Shown here piece after piece: positions 17,324-27,882 of a stretch of DNA of 64,000 nt (positions within the stretch are counted from its first letter, which is position 1; every line of letters begins with the position of its first letter). Source of the stretch: an uncultured Clostridia bacterium (GTDB taxonomy: Bacteria > Bacillota > Clostridia > Lachnospirales > Lachnospiraceae). The notes under the pieces were generated by a model that saw nothing but the letters and a program-made list of their open reading frames with translations, did no database searches and was not told where the DNA came from. The stretch covers positions 1-64,000 of the forward strand of contig CAOKVX010000006.1 of the NCBI GenBank assembly GCA_948472945.1, in the 5' to 3' direction. The position numbers were made by a program, and so were the translations under genes.

Positions 17324-18754
17324 CTATACGTCATGTCCGTTAAAAATTTGGCTGCCCAAAAGTTCTTTTATCTTTTCCAGCTCTTTTATTAACACTTCCG
17401 AATATGCCGCGGCTTCCTCATATATCTTTTTCGCGCCGGCAAAGTCCTGTGCAAACAGTGCATCAAGCGCCTTTTTACCGTAAGAGTGAAATTTACTGTG
17501 TTTTTCCCCAAGCGACAGCCATATCTTTTTAATTTCAGGTTCTGTAGGTACTATTGAATGGTAAAAGTGTCCAAAACCACACTTTTTGTCATCTGTCTGA
17601 AGAGGAAGTATCACCTGTTCATCTACAATCCGTTTGAGATTCTGCAGCCAGCTCTTATGCGCTTTGACCGCATTGTCAATATGTACGCTGAAGTTTTGTG
17701 GTTCAAGTCTGTAAAATGAATCGCCTGACATTTTCCCCATTATCTTTGCAGAATCATCTAAAATCTTTTCTATATTTTCAATCGGGCCTACAATTCCGTC
17801 TAGTTCACTTCCGTGTACACTCAAAAGTTCGGTGTCTGACTGAAGCGATTCACACTGGCTGTCTATCTCCGCCACGCGTGATTCCAACTCAATAAGCGAA
17901 CTGCTTATCTCCTCGCTTACAGCGGCAAGCGAAGAAATTTCATCTGTAATGCTCTTTACATGAGTCCTGTTTTCTTCATTAATACCCCACACACAGCCTA
18001 TCTTGTCAGTGACAGTCTCAAGAGAAACTATTGTACTGCTGACACTCTCAACGCTCTTTTCCGAAGCCGAGTAAATATCTGCGACAAAACTGTCCATATT
18101 AGACGTCAGATTCTTTGTCTCCTCCGCAAGGTTTCTTATTTCATCGGCAACAACGGCAAACCCCTTTCCGGCGTCGCCCGCCCTTGCAGCCTCTATCGAT
18201 GCATTGAGCGCCAAAAGGTTCGTCTGCGATGATATTTGGTTTATCCCCTCGATTACCTCTGTCATTTGACCGATTATGTGTGAAAGCCTATCCATATCCG
18301 CTTTCATTTTTTTTGAATTTTCAATTGTATCGGTTGACAGATTCTTTATCTGGGTAAGCTCCCTCTGGCCTTCATCAATTTTTTGGTATACATTTCCCGA
18401 TTCATCAGAAGCCGTAACAATCGTATTAGTAAGCTGTTCATGCTGTCCGGACACTAAATCAGCCACAGTCGAAGCCTCGCCTGCGGCATTGTGAATCGTT
18501 CCGGTGGCAGATGCAACATGGTCGGATATCTGTCTAAGCTGCTCCGAATAATGTCCTAGCGCCAAATCCATTGAACTGATTTGCACCAAAGACTGAAAAA
18601 CATTGCCCATAACATCCTGAAAATCTGAACGGCCCTTAATCAGCCGCGCATAAATATTGGCAAGCTCTGGAGATATCTCGCCATAATTTATATTTTTCAG
18701 CTCGGACAGTGACAACAGACTATCTGTTTTCCTAAAAGTATTTTTTTTACGCAT
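17324..18754 (-). CDS. Soluble methyl-accepting chemotaxis protein with CZB domain
   Basis: A 476-aa chemoreceptor with no transmembrane segment. The ATG at 18754 is preferred over a GTG three codons earlier, which lies too close to AGGAGAG. An N-terminal coiled-coil stretch leads to the MCP signalling hairpin ([47 protein letters not shown], about residues 165-215), which contacts CheA and CheW. The C-terminal 110 residues form a CZB (chemoreceptor zinc-binding) domain: HKSW helix, CGFGHFYHS with the hallmark cysteine, and a [10 protein letters not shown] helix. CZB domains bind zinc through His3/Cys1 and are linked to zinc or hypochlorite sensing. With FliK, FliY and PilZ genes nearby it fits a motile cell. 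Confidence 0.88.
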   Translation of the reverse strand: MRKKNTFRKTDSLLSLSELKNINYGEISPELANIYARLIKGRSDFQDVMGNVFQSLVQISSMDLALGHYSEQLRQISDHVASATGTIHNAAGEASTVADLVSGQHEQLTNTIVTASDESGNVYQKIDEGQRELTQIKNLSTDTIENSKKMKADMDRLSHIIGQMTEVIEGINQISSQTNLLALNASIEAARAGDAGKGFAVVADEIRNLAEETKNLTSNMDSFVADIYSASEKSVESVSSTIVSLETVTDKIGCVWGINEENRTHVKSITDEISSLAAVSEEISSSLIELESRVAEIDSQCESLQSDTELLSVHGSELDGIVGPIENIEKILDDSAKIMGKMSGDSFYRLEPQNFSVHIDNAVKAHKSWLQNLKRIVDEQVILPLQTDDKKCGFGHFYHSIVPTEPEIKKIWLSLGEKHSKFHSYGKKALDALFAQDFAGAKKIYEEAAAYSEVLIKELEKIKELLGSQIFNGHDV

Positions 18755-18808
18755 ACAATCCACCTCTCCTACGATTAATTTTAAGTCTATATATTCATTA
18801 TGTCAATA

Positions 18809-18843
18809 TAGCTCAACGGGTTCAAATTGGCGCCGTTGAGCTA
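18809..18843 (-). repeat. Palindromic repeat (AGCTCAACGG family) between dnaJ and the MCP gene
   Basis: TAGCTCAACGG (18809-18819) pairs with CCGTTGAGCTA (18833-18843). It is one arm-shortened copy of the element at 47795-47854. Placed 11 nt beyond the dnaJ stop, it could end that transcript, although no clear T-run follows. Confidence 0.6.
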
Positions 18844-18854
18844 GGTGTAATTAT

Positions 18855-20027
18855 TTAACGCTTAAATTTCTTTTTCTTTTTATCCGGCTTTTCCTCGTCA
18901 TTACCGGCAGCTTCAGACGCATCGCCGTCAAAATTCTTTTTTCCGGTCATTGAGTAATCAAGCTGCTTTATAAGGTCTTTCTGCTCATTGTTAAGTTTAA
19001 CAGGTATTTCCACGACGAGCGTAACATAGTGGTCTCCCCGGTTATCTTTATTCCGCAGGGACGGAACACCCTTGCCTCTAAGCCGGACCCTTGTATCCGT
19101 CTGAGTACCCGGTTTTACATTGTAAATAACCTCGCCGTCAATTGTAGATATCCTCATATCTCCGCCAAGCGCAGCCCTTGCAAATGAAATCGGAACTGTC
19201 GTATATATATCATATTCCTGACGCTGGAATATAGGATGTCTCTCAACCCTTACCTCAACAAGCAGGTCTCCCCTCGGTCCTCCGTTTACTCCCGGTTCGC
19301 CTTTATCCCTTATACGTATACTCTGCCCGTTGTCAATTCCGGCCGGAATTGTAACCTGAATCTTTCTCCTGCGGCTTATATACCCGCTGCCATGACAATC
19401 CGAACATTTTTCCCGCACTATTTTACCTGTTCCTCGGCAGTCCGGGCATGTCTGGACATTACGCACTGTTCCAAACAAAGAATTTTGTGTAAATACTACC
19501 TGTCCCTGTCCTCCGCACTTGCCGCAGGTCTCAGGCGAAGTTCCGGGCTTTGCCCCGCTTCCGTGACATTTTTCACACTCGTCCTTTATTGTTACGTCGA
19601 GCTCCTTTTCCGTACCAAAGCATGCCTCTTCAAACTTAACCCTAATAGCAGCATGAACATTCTGTCCCCTGCGTGGCGCATTTGAATTTCTTGCGCTTCT
19701 TCTTCCGCCCCCGAATATATCCCCAAAAATATCACCGAATATATCGCTCATGTCGCCAAAATCAAATCCGCCTGCAAATCCTCCTGCACCACCGTCATTG
19801 TCAAATGCGGCATGACCAAACTGGTCGTACTGGCGGCGTTTATCTGCATCGCTGAGCACGGCATACGCTTCAGACGCCTCCTTAAACTTGGCCTCCGCTT
19901 CCGCATCGCCCGGATTAGTGTCAGGATGATATTTTTTTGCGACATTTCTGTACGCTTTCTTAAGCTCGGCTTCAGTAGCGTTTTTTGATACACCAAGCAC
20001 CTCATAGTAATCTCTCTTATCAGCCAT
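18855..20027 (-). CDS. dnaJ: Chaperone protein DnaJ
   Basis: A 390-aa Hsp40 co-chaperone that stimulates DnaK ATP hydrolysis and delivers substrates. The J domain is at 1-70 with the HPD motif (YHPDTNPGD). It is followed by a G/F-rich region, a zinc-binding domain with four CxxCxGxG repeats ([32 protein letters not shown]) and the C-terminal substrate-binding domains. A lysine-rich tail ([11 protein letters not shown]) is slightly longer than usual. The start at 20027 follows GGGAGG. It is the last gene of the hrcA-grpE-dnaK-dnaJ cluster, separated from dnaK by a 227-nt gap holding a large hairpin. Confidence 0.97.
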   Translation of the reverse strand: MADKRDYYEVLGVSKNATEAELKKAYRNVAKKYHPDTNPGDAEAEAKFKEASEAYAVLSDADKRRQYDQFGHAAFDNDGGAGGFAGGFDFGDMSDIFGDIFGDIFGGGRRSARNSNAPRRGQNVHAAIRVKFEEACFGTEKELDVTIKDECEKCHGSGAKPGTSPETCGKCGGQGQVVFTQNSLFGTVRNVQTCPDCRGTGKIVREKCSDCHGSGYISRRRKIQVTIPAGIDNGQSIRIRDKGEPGVNGGPRGDLLVEVRVERHPIFQRQEYDIYTTVPISFARAALGGDMRISTIDGEVIYNVKPGTQTDTRVRLRGKGVPSLRNKDNRGDHYVTLVVEIPVKLNNEQKDLIKQLDYSMTGKKNFDGDASEAAGNDEEKPDKKKKKFKR

Positions 20028-20140
20028 AATGTCCTCCCAAAAGATTTGACTTCAAAAATGCCGCCGGCATTCCTGTACTGGATACACGCTAATCATACAT
20101 ATATACATACAGCAGCGCCGGAGGCTATATTCTATAATAT

Positions 20141-20229
20141 GCTACCAAGGTCAAAAGGTCATGCGTTTCACGCCAGCGTGGAAAACCACGACTTTGATAC
20201 CCGCAAAAAAACCTTTTAACCTTGGTAGC
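20141..20229 (-). repeat. Large branched hairpin between dnaK and dnaJ
   Basis: GCTACCAAGGTCAAAAGG (20141-20158) pairs with CCTTTTAACCTTGGTAGC (20212-20229): 18 bp with one wobble on the RNA made from the minus strand. Inside is a second hairpin, CGTGG-aaaa-CCACG. It lies 25 nt after the dnaK stop in the operon direction, so it could stabilise the dnaK message or attenuate dnaJ. It is not a simple terminator, since no T-run follows. Confidence 0.7.
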
Positions 20230-20254
20230 TTAATATTATGTTATATTTTGTTAC

Positions 20255-22165
<1,911 letters not shown>

Positions 22166-22183
22166 TTATATATTATGTTTACA

Positions 22184-22792
22184 TTAGTTGGCAACCTTAA
22201 CCATACTGTATCTCACTACCGAATCTTTATACATATAACCTTTCTGCAGTTCCTCGGCAACTATGTTGTCCCCAAGTGAGGCATCCTCCACATGCATTAC
22301 CGCATTGTGGATATCAGGGTCAAATTCCTGTCCAACCGCCTCAATAGGTTTTACGCCTGCTTCTTCCAAAGTTGTCACAAACTGGCTGTATACCTTATCC
22401 ATACCCTTTACAAACGGGTCGTCCTTGTCGGAGTCGGAAACTGTTGCAAATCCCCTCTCGAAATTATCAATTACCGGAATTATCTTTTCTACGATAGACT
22501 TGGCTCCCATCTCAAACATCGACGATTTTTCTTTATCGGTACGTTTTCTGTAATTATCATACTCAGCCATCAGCCTCATAATCCTGTCATTCAGCTCTTC
22601 TATCTTCTGGTCTTTTTTATCTTTCTTTTCTTTTCTTGTCGTCCTCTTTGACTTTCCCTGCGCTTCGCAATCCTGCGTTTCAGCCTCCACAGCCGCCTCT
22701 TTGGCCTGTTCCTTATCGCCCGGCTCTTTTGCCGTCAAATCCTCGCCGCTGCCCTCTTTCTGGTTCTTTAATTCATCATCCTTATTATCCAC
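22184..22792 (-). CDS. grpE: Nucleotide exchange factor GrpE
   Basis: A 202-aa GrpE that releases ADP from DnaK. I place the start at a GTG (22792) 6 nt after GGAGGT; the ATG 21 nt upstream lies before that ribosome site. The N-terminal 75 residues are charged and low-complexity. A long coiled coil follows (KIEELNDRIMRLMAEYDNYRKRTDKEK), and then the beta-domain signature VIDNFERGF...EFDPDIHNAVMHVED. It lies between hrcA and dnaK in the CIRCE-controlled operon. Confidence 0.95.
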   Translation of the reverse strand: MDNKDDELKNQKEGSGEDLTAKEPGDKEQAKEAAVEAETQDCEAQGKSKRTTRKEKKDKKDQKIEELNDRIMRLMAEYDNYRKRTDKEKSSMFEMGAKSIVEKIIPVIDNFERGFATVSDSDKDDPFVKGMDKVYSQFVTTLEEAGVKPIEAVGQEFDPDIHNAVMHVEDASLGDNIVAEELQKGYMYKDSVVRYSMVKVAN

Positions 22793-22815
22793 TTTAATAC
22801 CTCCAATATTCATTA

Positions 22816-23850
22816 TCAGCTTTCTTTCTTAAAAATATCATCAAGCTGCTTCATAGTATGCTCAAGCGTTCCTACAACCTTTTCATAATCCATCCTCTTA
22901 GGTCCGACAATTCCTATCTTACCATACACGCCGTCTTCTATATGGTAGGTTGCCGTCACAACCGAACAGTCTTTCATTGCTTCGACAGGAGACTCATCCC
23001 CTATATATATCTGTATTCTATGTTCTTCGTCATCCTCACCGGCATTTATCCAGTTGCTGAGGGTCGCCTTTTCCTCAAGCGTCGTCAGAAGTCTAGTAGC
23101 TTTCTCCTTATCACTGAGCTCGGGATATTTCAGAATATTGGTCGCCCCTGACGTTATCATGCCGTAATCGTCTTCCTCAACAACAGCCGACGCAATCGCA
23201 TCAAGAATCAATCCGACAATATCTGCATACTGTCCCGCCTGCTCTTTCATCTTATGTATGAGCGCCATATTAATCTCAGTAAGGTCGAGTCCGGCAAGAG
23301 CAGTGTTAATAAGGAAATTAATCTGCGGGAGCATTTCTTCGGCAAAAGGCTCAATATGACTAACAAACTTATTCTTGACAATATTGCCTTCCAAAACTAC
23401 TATCACAAGCAACTGCGACTCAGACACTTGATTAAGCTGGGTAAACTTTACTTTTTTGTGCTGATATCTGGGTTTCGACACCAGTGTAGTATAATTGGTG
23501 TTCTCTGCCAGAAGTCTGGCAACCTGTTTAAGGACGTTCTCAAGCTTATCAGTCTTTTCAACAAACAGTTCCTTTACCTCATCGACTTCCCTATCTTTCT
23601 TTTCAAGCATCATATCTACATAAAATCTGTAACCCTTGTCGGATGGAATCCTTCCCGCCGACGTATGCGGCTGAATTATATAACCCATATCCTCAAGGTC
23701 TGACATCTCATTGCGAATCGTGGCTGAGCTCAGATTCAAATCCGTATACTTAGATATCGTTCTGGAACCTACAGGCTCTCCGGTTTCCATGTAATTCTGG
23801 ATAATAGCCTGCAATATTTTTAGTTTTCTCTCATCCATATCCAAAACCAT
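22816..23850 (-). CDS. hrcA: Heat-inducible transcription repressor HrcA
   Basis: A 344-aa repressor that binds CIRCE. The N-terminal winged helix contains MDERKLKILQAIIQNYMETGEPVGSRTIS and LNLSSATIRNEMSDLEDMGYI. The C-terminal GAF-like domain is of normal length, ending in the usual GPKRMDYEKVVGTLEHTMKQLDDIF. Several ATGs lie within 30 nt; 23850 fits AGGA best, but 23838 (MDERK) or 23868 are possible. It is the first gene of the operon, just downstream of CIRCE, so it represses itself and the chaperones until heat or misfolded protein inactivates it. Confidence 0.97.
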   Translation of the reverse strand: MVLDMDERKLKILQAIIQNYMETGEPVGSRTISKYTDLNLSSATIRNEMSDLEDMGYIIQPHTSAGRIPSDKGYRFYVDMMLEKKDREVDEVKELFVEKTDKLENVLKQVARLLAENTNYTTLVSKPRYQHKKVKFTQLNQVSESQLLVIVVLEGNIVKNKFVSHIEPFAEEMLPQINFLINTALAGLDLTEINMALIHKMKEQAGQYADIVGLILDAIASAVVEEDDYGMITSGATNILKYPELSDKEKATRLLTTLEEKATLSNWINAGEDDEEHRIQIYIGDESPVEAMKDCSVVTATYHIEDGVYGKIGIVGPKRMDYEKVVGTLEHTMKQLDDIFKKES

Positions 23851-23878
23851 CACCATCCTGCCCGTCATCTGTTCATTA

Positions 23879-23905
23879 TTAGCACTCGTCAGAGTGGAGT
23901 GCTAA
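23879..23905 (-). promoter_or_regulatory. CIRCE operator
   Basis: A perfect CIRCE: TTAGCACTC (23879-23887), 9 nt, GAGTGCTAA (23897-23905). HrcA binds this palindrome. It sits between the hrcA promoter and the hrcA start codon. Confidence 0.97.
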
Positions 23906-23917
23906 TCGTTTATTGAT

Positions 23918-23946
23918 AAGATATCACCATCATCTTTATTTGTCAA
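23918..23946 (-). promoter_or_regulatory. Sigma-A promoter of the hrcA operon
   Basis: On the minus strand TTGACA (23946-23941), a 17-nt spacer and TATCTT (23923-23918), just upstream of CIRCE. The operator therefore overlaps the start of transcription. Confidence 0.85.
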
Positions 23947-24074
23947 GCACAAATTTCACTTTTTTTGTAAAAAAAATCTGTAGCTTTTTACACGGTCAGC
24001 TTTGCCAAATATATTAATAATATTGAACATAACAGACGATATATATATTATGAAGAAAAGGGAGGGACTCAATC

Positions 24075-25985
24075 ATGCCTATCGAAAGCAGCGGAATGAA
24101 AGGAAATGTTCAAAACGGCTCAGGCCTTTCAAAACCCGTTTCACACAAAATCGGAACACACGGCGGTTATTCAACTCCCAATCTTAATAACAACTCGCTC
24201 AGTGAGGGCATGGTTATACGCGGTGAAATAACCGACCTTAGAAACCGTGAAGTCACAATAACTCTATCTGACAATACAACAATCATTGCGCATACGAACG
24301 ACAGCAGTACATTATATATAGGACAGACAACCGCTTTTAAGGTAACAAGCGTTACGCCTCAGACAGTAAGCATCGAAAGGCTCTCGTCAAAATATTCCGA
24401 CGGTCAGGCAGCGACAATACTGAAAGCGCTAGAGGAGGCTGACCTGCAGAAAAATGAGAGGAATATGCAGATTGTACGAGAGCTGTTGGAAAATCGTATG
24501 CCAATCAATAAAATGATGCTGCAGCAGATAATACAACAGGCATCTTCGTTCAAGAATATCTCCACAGATACCATTATTCTTATGAACAAATACAATATGC
24601 CGATAAACCAGAACACTGCACAGCAGTTTGAGAATCTGCGTTCGGGAAATAATTCCCTTATACAGACAATAGACACGATAAGCGAAGAACTGCCCTCACT
24701 GCTTAACACGCTTGCACAGGGCGCGCCTTCGGAGCTTGTAAAGCAGTTTGGCTCGAACCTTCTCAATATAATTAATACACATATTCATAATAACCTTTCT
24801 CCTGACTATAGTACTAACCTTTCATTTTTAAATGATTCCGAGAAAGAGTCTCTTGCAGCAGCAGTCAGTGAAACAAACCCTGACCTTGCAGGGAATATAT
24901 TGAACGGTACGGCCACTGTAGCAGATTTGCGTGAATTTATATCTATTATGTCCATCGCGGATTCTAAATTACCAGACAGCCCGGACCAGCTTTCTGGCGG
25001 CTCCGACCCTGCCGGCAATATGCTGAAATCTGATATCGTAGACTCCGGCACGGAAGCGTCTTTTAAATCAGACCCTTCCCTAAAAGACATAATTAACAAG
25101 CTCTCTGACGCAGACAGTTATCTGACATACAAAAACAATGAGCTACGTTCAATTATGGACACCCCGATGCGCGAAAAATTCATTGCCGAATTGCGGAATG
25201 TCGGCATGCCTGAATCTTTGATGAAAAATATACAGAACGGCACGGCTAAAATAGACGATACTTTTTCCGCAATATCTGAAACGGTAAGCTCGCTGCCTGA
25301 ATCCTCGAGCGACAGCGCTGCGTCTCTGTTCTCGTCAGACAGTTTTTCACTTCTATTTAAAAGCAGTCTAAAAAACCTTTGGACTATGTCTCCTTCAGAC
25401 GTCTCGAAAGGGTCCGACTCAATTAAAGAGCATTATGCAAATCTTATGAGAGATTTGGCGGAGACAACCGAACTAATCAAAAGCAACCTCTCAGGACAGG
25501 GCTCGGAATCACTTTCAAAGCAGACTACGACGATGCAGGACAGCCTTAATTTTATGGAACAGCTTAACACTCTTTTCTCGTATGTACAACTGCCTGTAAA
25601 ATTCCAGGACCAGACTATACACAGTGATTTATACGTATATACAAAAAAAGATGAACTAAAACGTCATCCTGACAGGGTAAGCGTTTTGCTTCACCTTGAT
25701 ATGGAATACCTTGGTAACATTGATATTCACATAGAAAAGCACAATAACCAGATTAATTCAGTATTTTACTGCTCTGACGACGACAATGCGGCGCTGTTCA
25801 GAAAGAATATACAGCTTCTATCCGACACCCTCAACGAACAGGGCTATATGTTTAACGCAAGCGTATCAAATAAGCAGAAAAATACTGATGTAGTAAAAGA
25901 ATTTATAGAAACCAAAAGCTCTGAAAACCTTTCAAAATCCGAATCATCATCAATTAAAAGGTATAATTTTGATATCAGGGCATAA
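24075..25985 (+). CDS. fliK: Flagellar hook-length control protein FliK-like
   Basis: A 636-aa protein with GGGAGGG before its ATG. The N-terminal part is Ser/Thr/Asn-rich with an OB-like stretch (MVIRGEITDLRNREVTITLSDN) and helical segments. The C-terminal 130 residues match the Flg_hook domain of FliK: YVQLPVKFQDQTIHSDLYVYTKK, LLHLDMEYLGNIDIHIEKHNNQINSVFYCSDD, and LSDTLNEQGYMF. FliK measures hook length and switches the export apparatus to filament proteins. Here it stands alone, away from other hook genes, though PilZ and FliY genes follow on the other strand. Low-complexity sequence makes the N-terminal assignment weaker than the C-terminal one. Confidence 0.78.
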   Translation: MPIESSGMKGNVQNGSGLSKPVSHKIGTHGGYSTPNLNNNSLSEGMVIRGEITDLRNREVTITLSDNTTIIAHTNDSSTLYIGQTTAFKVTSVTPQTVSIERLSSKYSDGQAATILKALEEADLQKNERNMQIVRELLENRMPINKMMLQQIIQQASSFKNISTDTIILMNKYNMPINQNTAQQFENLRSGNNSLIQTIDTISEELPSLLNTLAQGAPSELVKQFGSNLLNIINTHIHNNLSPDYSTNLSFLNDSEKESLAAAVSETNPDLAGNILNGTATVADLREFISIMSIADSKLPDSPDQLSGGSDPAGNMLKSDIVDSGTEASFKSDPSLKDIINKLSDADSYLTYKNNELRSIMDTPMREKFIAELRNVGMPESLMKNIQNGTAKIDDTFSAISETVSSLPESSSDSAASLFSSDSFSLLFKSSLKNLWTMSPSDVSKGSDSIKEHYANLMRDLAETTELIKSNLSGQGSESLSKQTTTMQDSLNFMEQLNTLFSYVQLPVKFQDQTIHSDLYVYTKKDELKRHPDRVSVLLHLDMEYLGNIDIHIEKHNNQINSVFYCSDDDNAALFRKNIQLLSDTLNEQGYMFNASVSNKQKNTDVVKEFIETKSSENLSKSESSSIKRYNFDIRA

Positions 25986-25987
25986 AA

Positions 25988-26015
25988 GAAAAGAGTCCGT
26001 TAAGGACTACTTTTC
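25988..26015. terminator. Bidirectional terminator between fliK-like and PilZ genes
   Basis: AGTCC-gttaa-GGACT flanked by an A-run on the left and a T-run on the right lies between the convergent stop codons. It overlaps the last codons of the PilZ gene. Confidence 0.7.
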
Positions 26016-26369
26016 TGTATCTGAACAATATTTTTCTTCATATTCTTCAATAATATAATTGAGAACGGATGGAAACCCTACAAACTCACATCCGTATCTG
26101 GTAAGTCCGTCCCCAAGCTCATGCTTTCTCAATATCTTAACAACACAGTACAGCGCCGCATCAGCATCGCCAAGATATATTTTAGTGTTAAAATAATACT
26201 CGAGCGGCAGTACGCTCTTTGACACAAAGCCTATACCCAGCTTCGATATATCAACCACCTCTATCGAAGCATTGTCAAGCTCAACATTTACATTATCCTG
26301 TTTGAATAATGAAGAAATATTAAGCTCCATCCTAACAGGCAGCCTTCTCGCCCTTCTCTTCTCTATCAT
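26007..26369 (-). CDS. PilZ-domain cyclic-di-GMP receptor
   Basis: A 120-aa single-domain PilZ protein. The c-di-GMP motifs are visible: RRxxR-like EKRRARRLPVRM at the N-terminus and a D-I-S-K-L-G-I-G-F segment corresponding to (D/N)xSxxG. It has a beta-barrel layout and no membrane segment. AGGAGG precedes the ATG. It is separated by 25 nt from fliY upstream on the same strand, so it is probably co-transcribed and may tune the flagellar switch in response to c-di-GMP. That functional link is inference. Confidence 0.85.
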   Translation of the reverse strand: MIEKRRARRLPVRMELNISSLFKQDNVNVELDNASIEVVDISKLGIGFVSKSVLPLEYYFNTKIYLGDADAALYCVVKILRKHELGDGLTRYGCEFVGFPSVLNYIIEEYEEKYCSDTEK

Positions 26370-26394
26370 TTCAAGATTTCCTCCTGCATAATAA

Positions 26395-27648
26395 TTAATT
26401 CATAATACTTCTTCTCTTTTTCTGACTATCATCAACATTAATCTCCTTGAGCTGCACTGCAAATTTGTCCTCAAGAACTACTACTTCACCCTTTGCAATT
26501 ACCTTGCCGTTAACAAGAATGTCCATCATTTCACCGGTAAACCTATTAAGCTCAACGAGGCTGCCCTCCTCAAAATCCAATATCTCGCGTATTGATTTTT
26601 GGGTTTTTCCCAACTCAACAGCAATCTCAAGAGATACGTCGTCAATTATATTAATCTGTTCTGTCTGGTCTAAAGGTTTTATATTAGAATCAAATACACT
26701 GAACTCTGCCGGAAGGATATTAACCTCCTCCATAACCGGCATCATGTATCCCTGTACATTCTGCGCCGGATTCATCATTCCAACAGGCGGCATGCCCTGT
26801 CCCTGCATAGGCATCTGCATCTGCGGAATTTGAGGCTGATCCGCCTGAACAGGAGCGGCCGGTTTCTGTACAGTTTCAGGAACCGCCTCTTGTTTTGCCG
26901 CTGTCGGTTCAGAAACATTCTGCTGCGATTCATTTTCAGACTCATTCTTATTGCTTTCCTCAATAAGGTTATGTAAATTCTTCGCAAAATCCATAGAATA
27001 TATCTGCATAATTGAACTGTCAATCAAATCTCCGACCTCAAGCCCAAAACAAACCGTTATAAATTTCCCGCCTTCCTCCAGCATATCAAAGACGTCATCA
27101 TACACTTCTTTTTTGCTCAGATCCATCAATGCAGCAGTAGGCGGACTTATGTCAACCTTTTTACCCAGCATAGTGTTGAGGGACGTCGCACAAGCTCCTG
27201 TCATCTGATTCATCGCCTCGCAAAGCGCGCTCATATGCATCTCCGTAATATCCTCACCGAGAGCTGTAAGGTTCGTCCCATCTCCACCCATCATCAGGTC
27301 TGCTATAATCCTTACGTCATTTTCCTGCAAAATCTGAATGTTACATCCAACTATTCCCTCTATATAATGAATCTTGACAACAACGCACGGCTGCTTTATA
27401 CCTTTCACAAGTTCTTCCTTCGATGTAACAATAACCTTAGGAGTAGTAATATTAACCCTCTGGTTAAGTACAGTTGAAAGATTAGTTGCAGACGAGCCCG
27501 CACAAATATTAGCGATTTCTCCGATCGCATCTGTCTCCTCATGTGTAAGGGATTCTTCCTCACCATAATCCAGTTCTGTATCCATATTGGCAAGGAGCGC
27601 GTCAAGCTCCTCCTGTGTCAAACTCCCGTCCATAAAAAATTCGCCCAT
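26395..27648 (-). CDS. fliY: Flagellar motor switch phosphatase FliY
   Basis: A 417-aa FliY. The N-terminus carries the FliM/FliY-type LTQEELDALLAN motif. The middle (about 35-225) holds two CheC-like phosphatase repeats, EETDAIGEIANICAGSSATNLS and ALCEAMNQMTGACATSLN, with the E-x3-N pattern that dephosphorylates CheY-P. A Gln/Pro/Met-rich linker follows, and the C-terminal FliN (SpoA) domain, VSLEIAVELGKTQKSIREILDFEEGSLVELNR, forms the switch ring. The start may be 27648 or MDGSLTQ at 27633, since AAGGAAG abuts the first ATG. Firmicutes use FliY in place of or alongside FliN. Confidence 0.92.
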   Translation of the reverse strand: MGEFFMDGSLTQEELDALLANMDTELDYGEEESLTHEETDAIGEIANICAGSSATNLSTVLNQRVNITTPKVIVTSKEELVKGIKQPCVVVKIHYIEGIVGCNIQILQENDVRIIADLMMGGDGTNLTALGEDITEMHMSALCEAMNQMTGACATSLNTMLGKKVDISPPTAALMDLSKKEVYDDVFDMLEEGGKFITVCFGLEVGDLIDSSIMQIYSMDFAKNLHNLIEESNKNESENESQQNVSEPTAAKQEAVPETVQKPAAPVQADQPQIPQMQMPMQGQGMPPVGMMNPAQNVQGYMMPVMEEVNILPAEFSVFDSNIKPLDQTEQINIIDDVSLEIAVELGKTQKSIREILDFEEGSLVELNRFTGEMMDILVNGKVIAKGEVVVLEDKFAVQLKEINVDDSQKKRRSIMN

Positions 27649-27750
27649 CTTCCTTTAAAATATATGTACAAATTATATCATTTATATACTTTTGCGTCAA
27701 CAACTACGAGATAAAAAATAAGGGTATAATTATAGTAAAAGGATATTAAA

Positions 27751-27801
27751 AACACATCGGTTCTTAAGACACGTATTTTGAGTCCTAAGAACCGATGTGT
27801 T
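27751..27801 (-). terminator. Large hairpin, likely terminator of secDF
   Basis: AACACATCGGTTCTTAAGAC (27751-27770) pairs with GTCCTAAGAACCGATGTGTT (27782-27801): 20 bp with one wobble. On the minus strand it is followed by TTTTTAAT, so it fits rho-independent termination after secDF. It is longer than typical terminators here. Confidence 0.75.
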
Positions 27802-27882
27802 TCATTATCGGGAGTGTTCCCCGAAATATAATACATATTCATGTTTGCGGGTATAAGCAACCCTATTTATTATGCATATTTT

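Noticed and set aside
24000-24074. Sigma-28 type flagellar promoter before the fliK-like gene
   Set aside because: I found no convincing TAAA-N15-GCCGATAA match.
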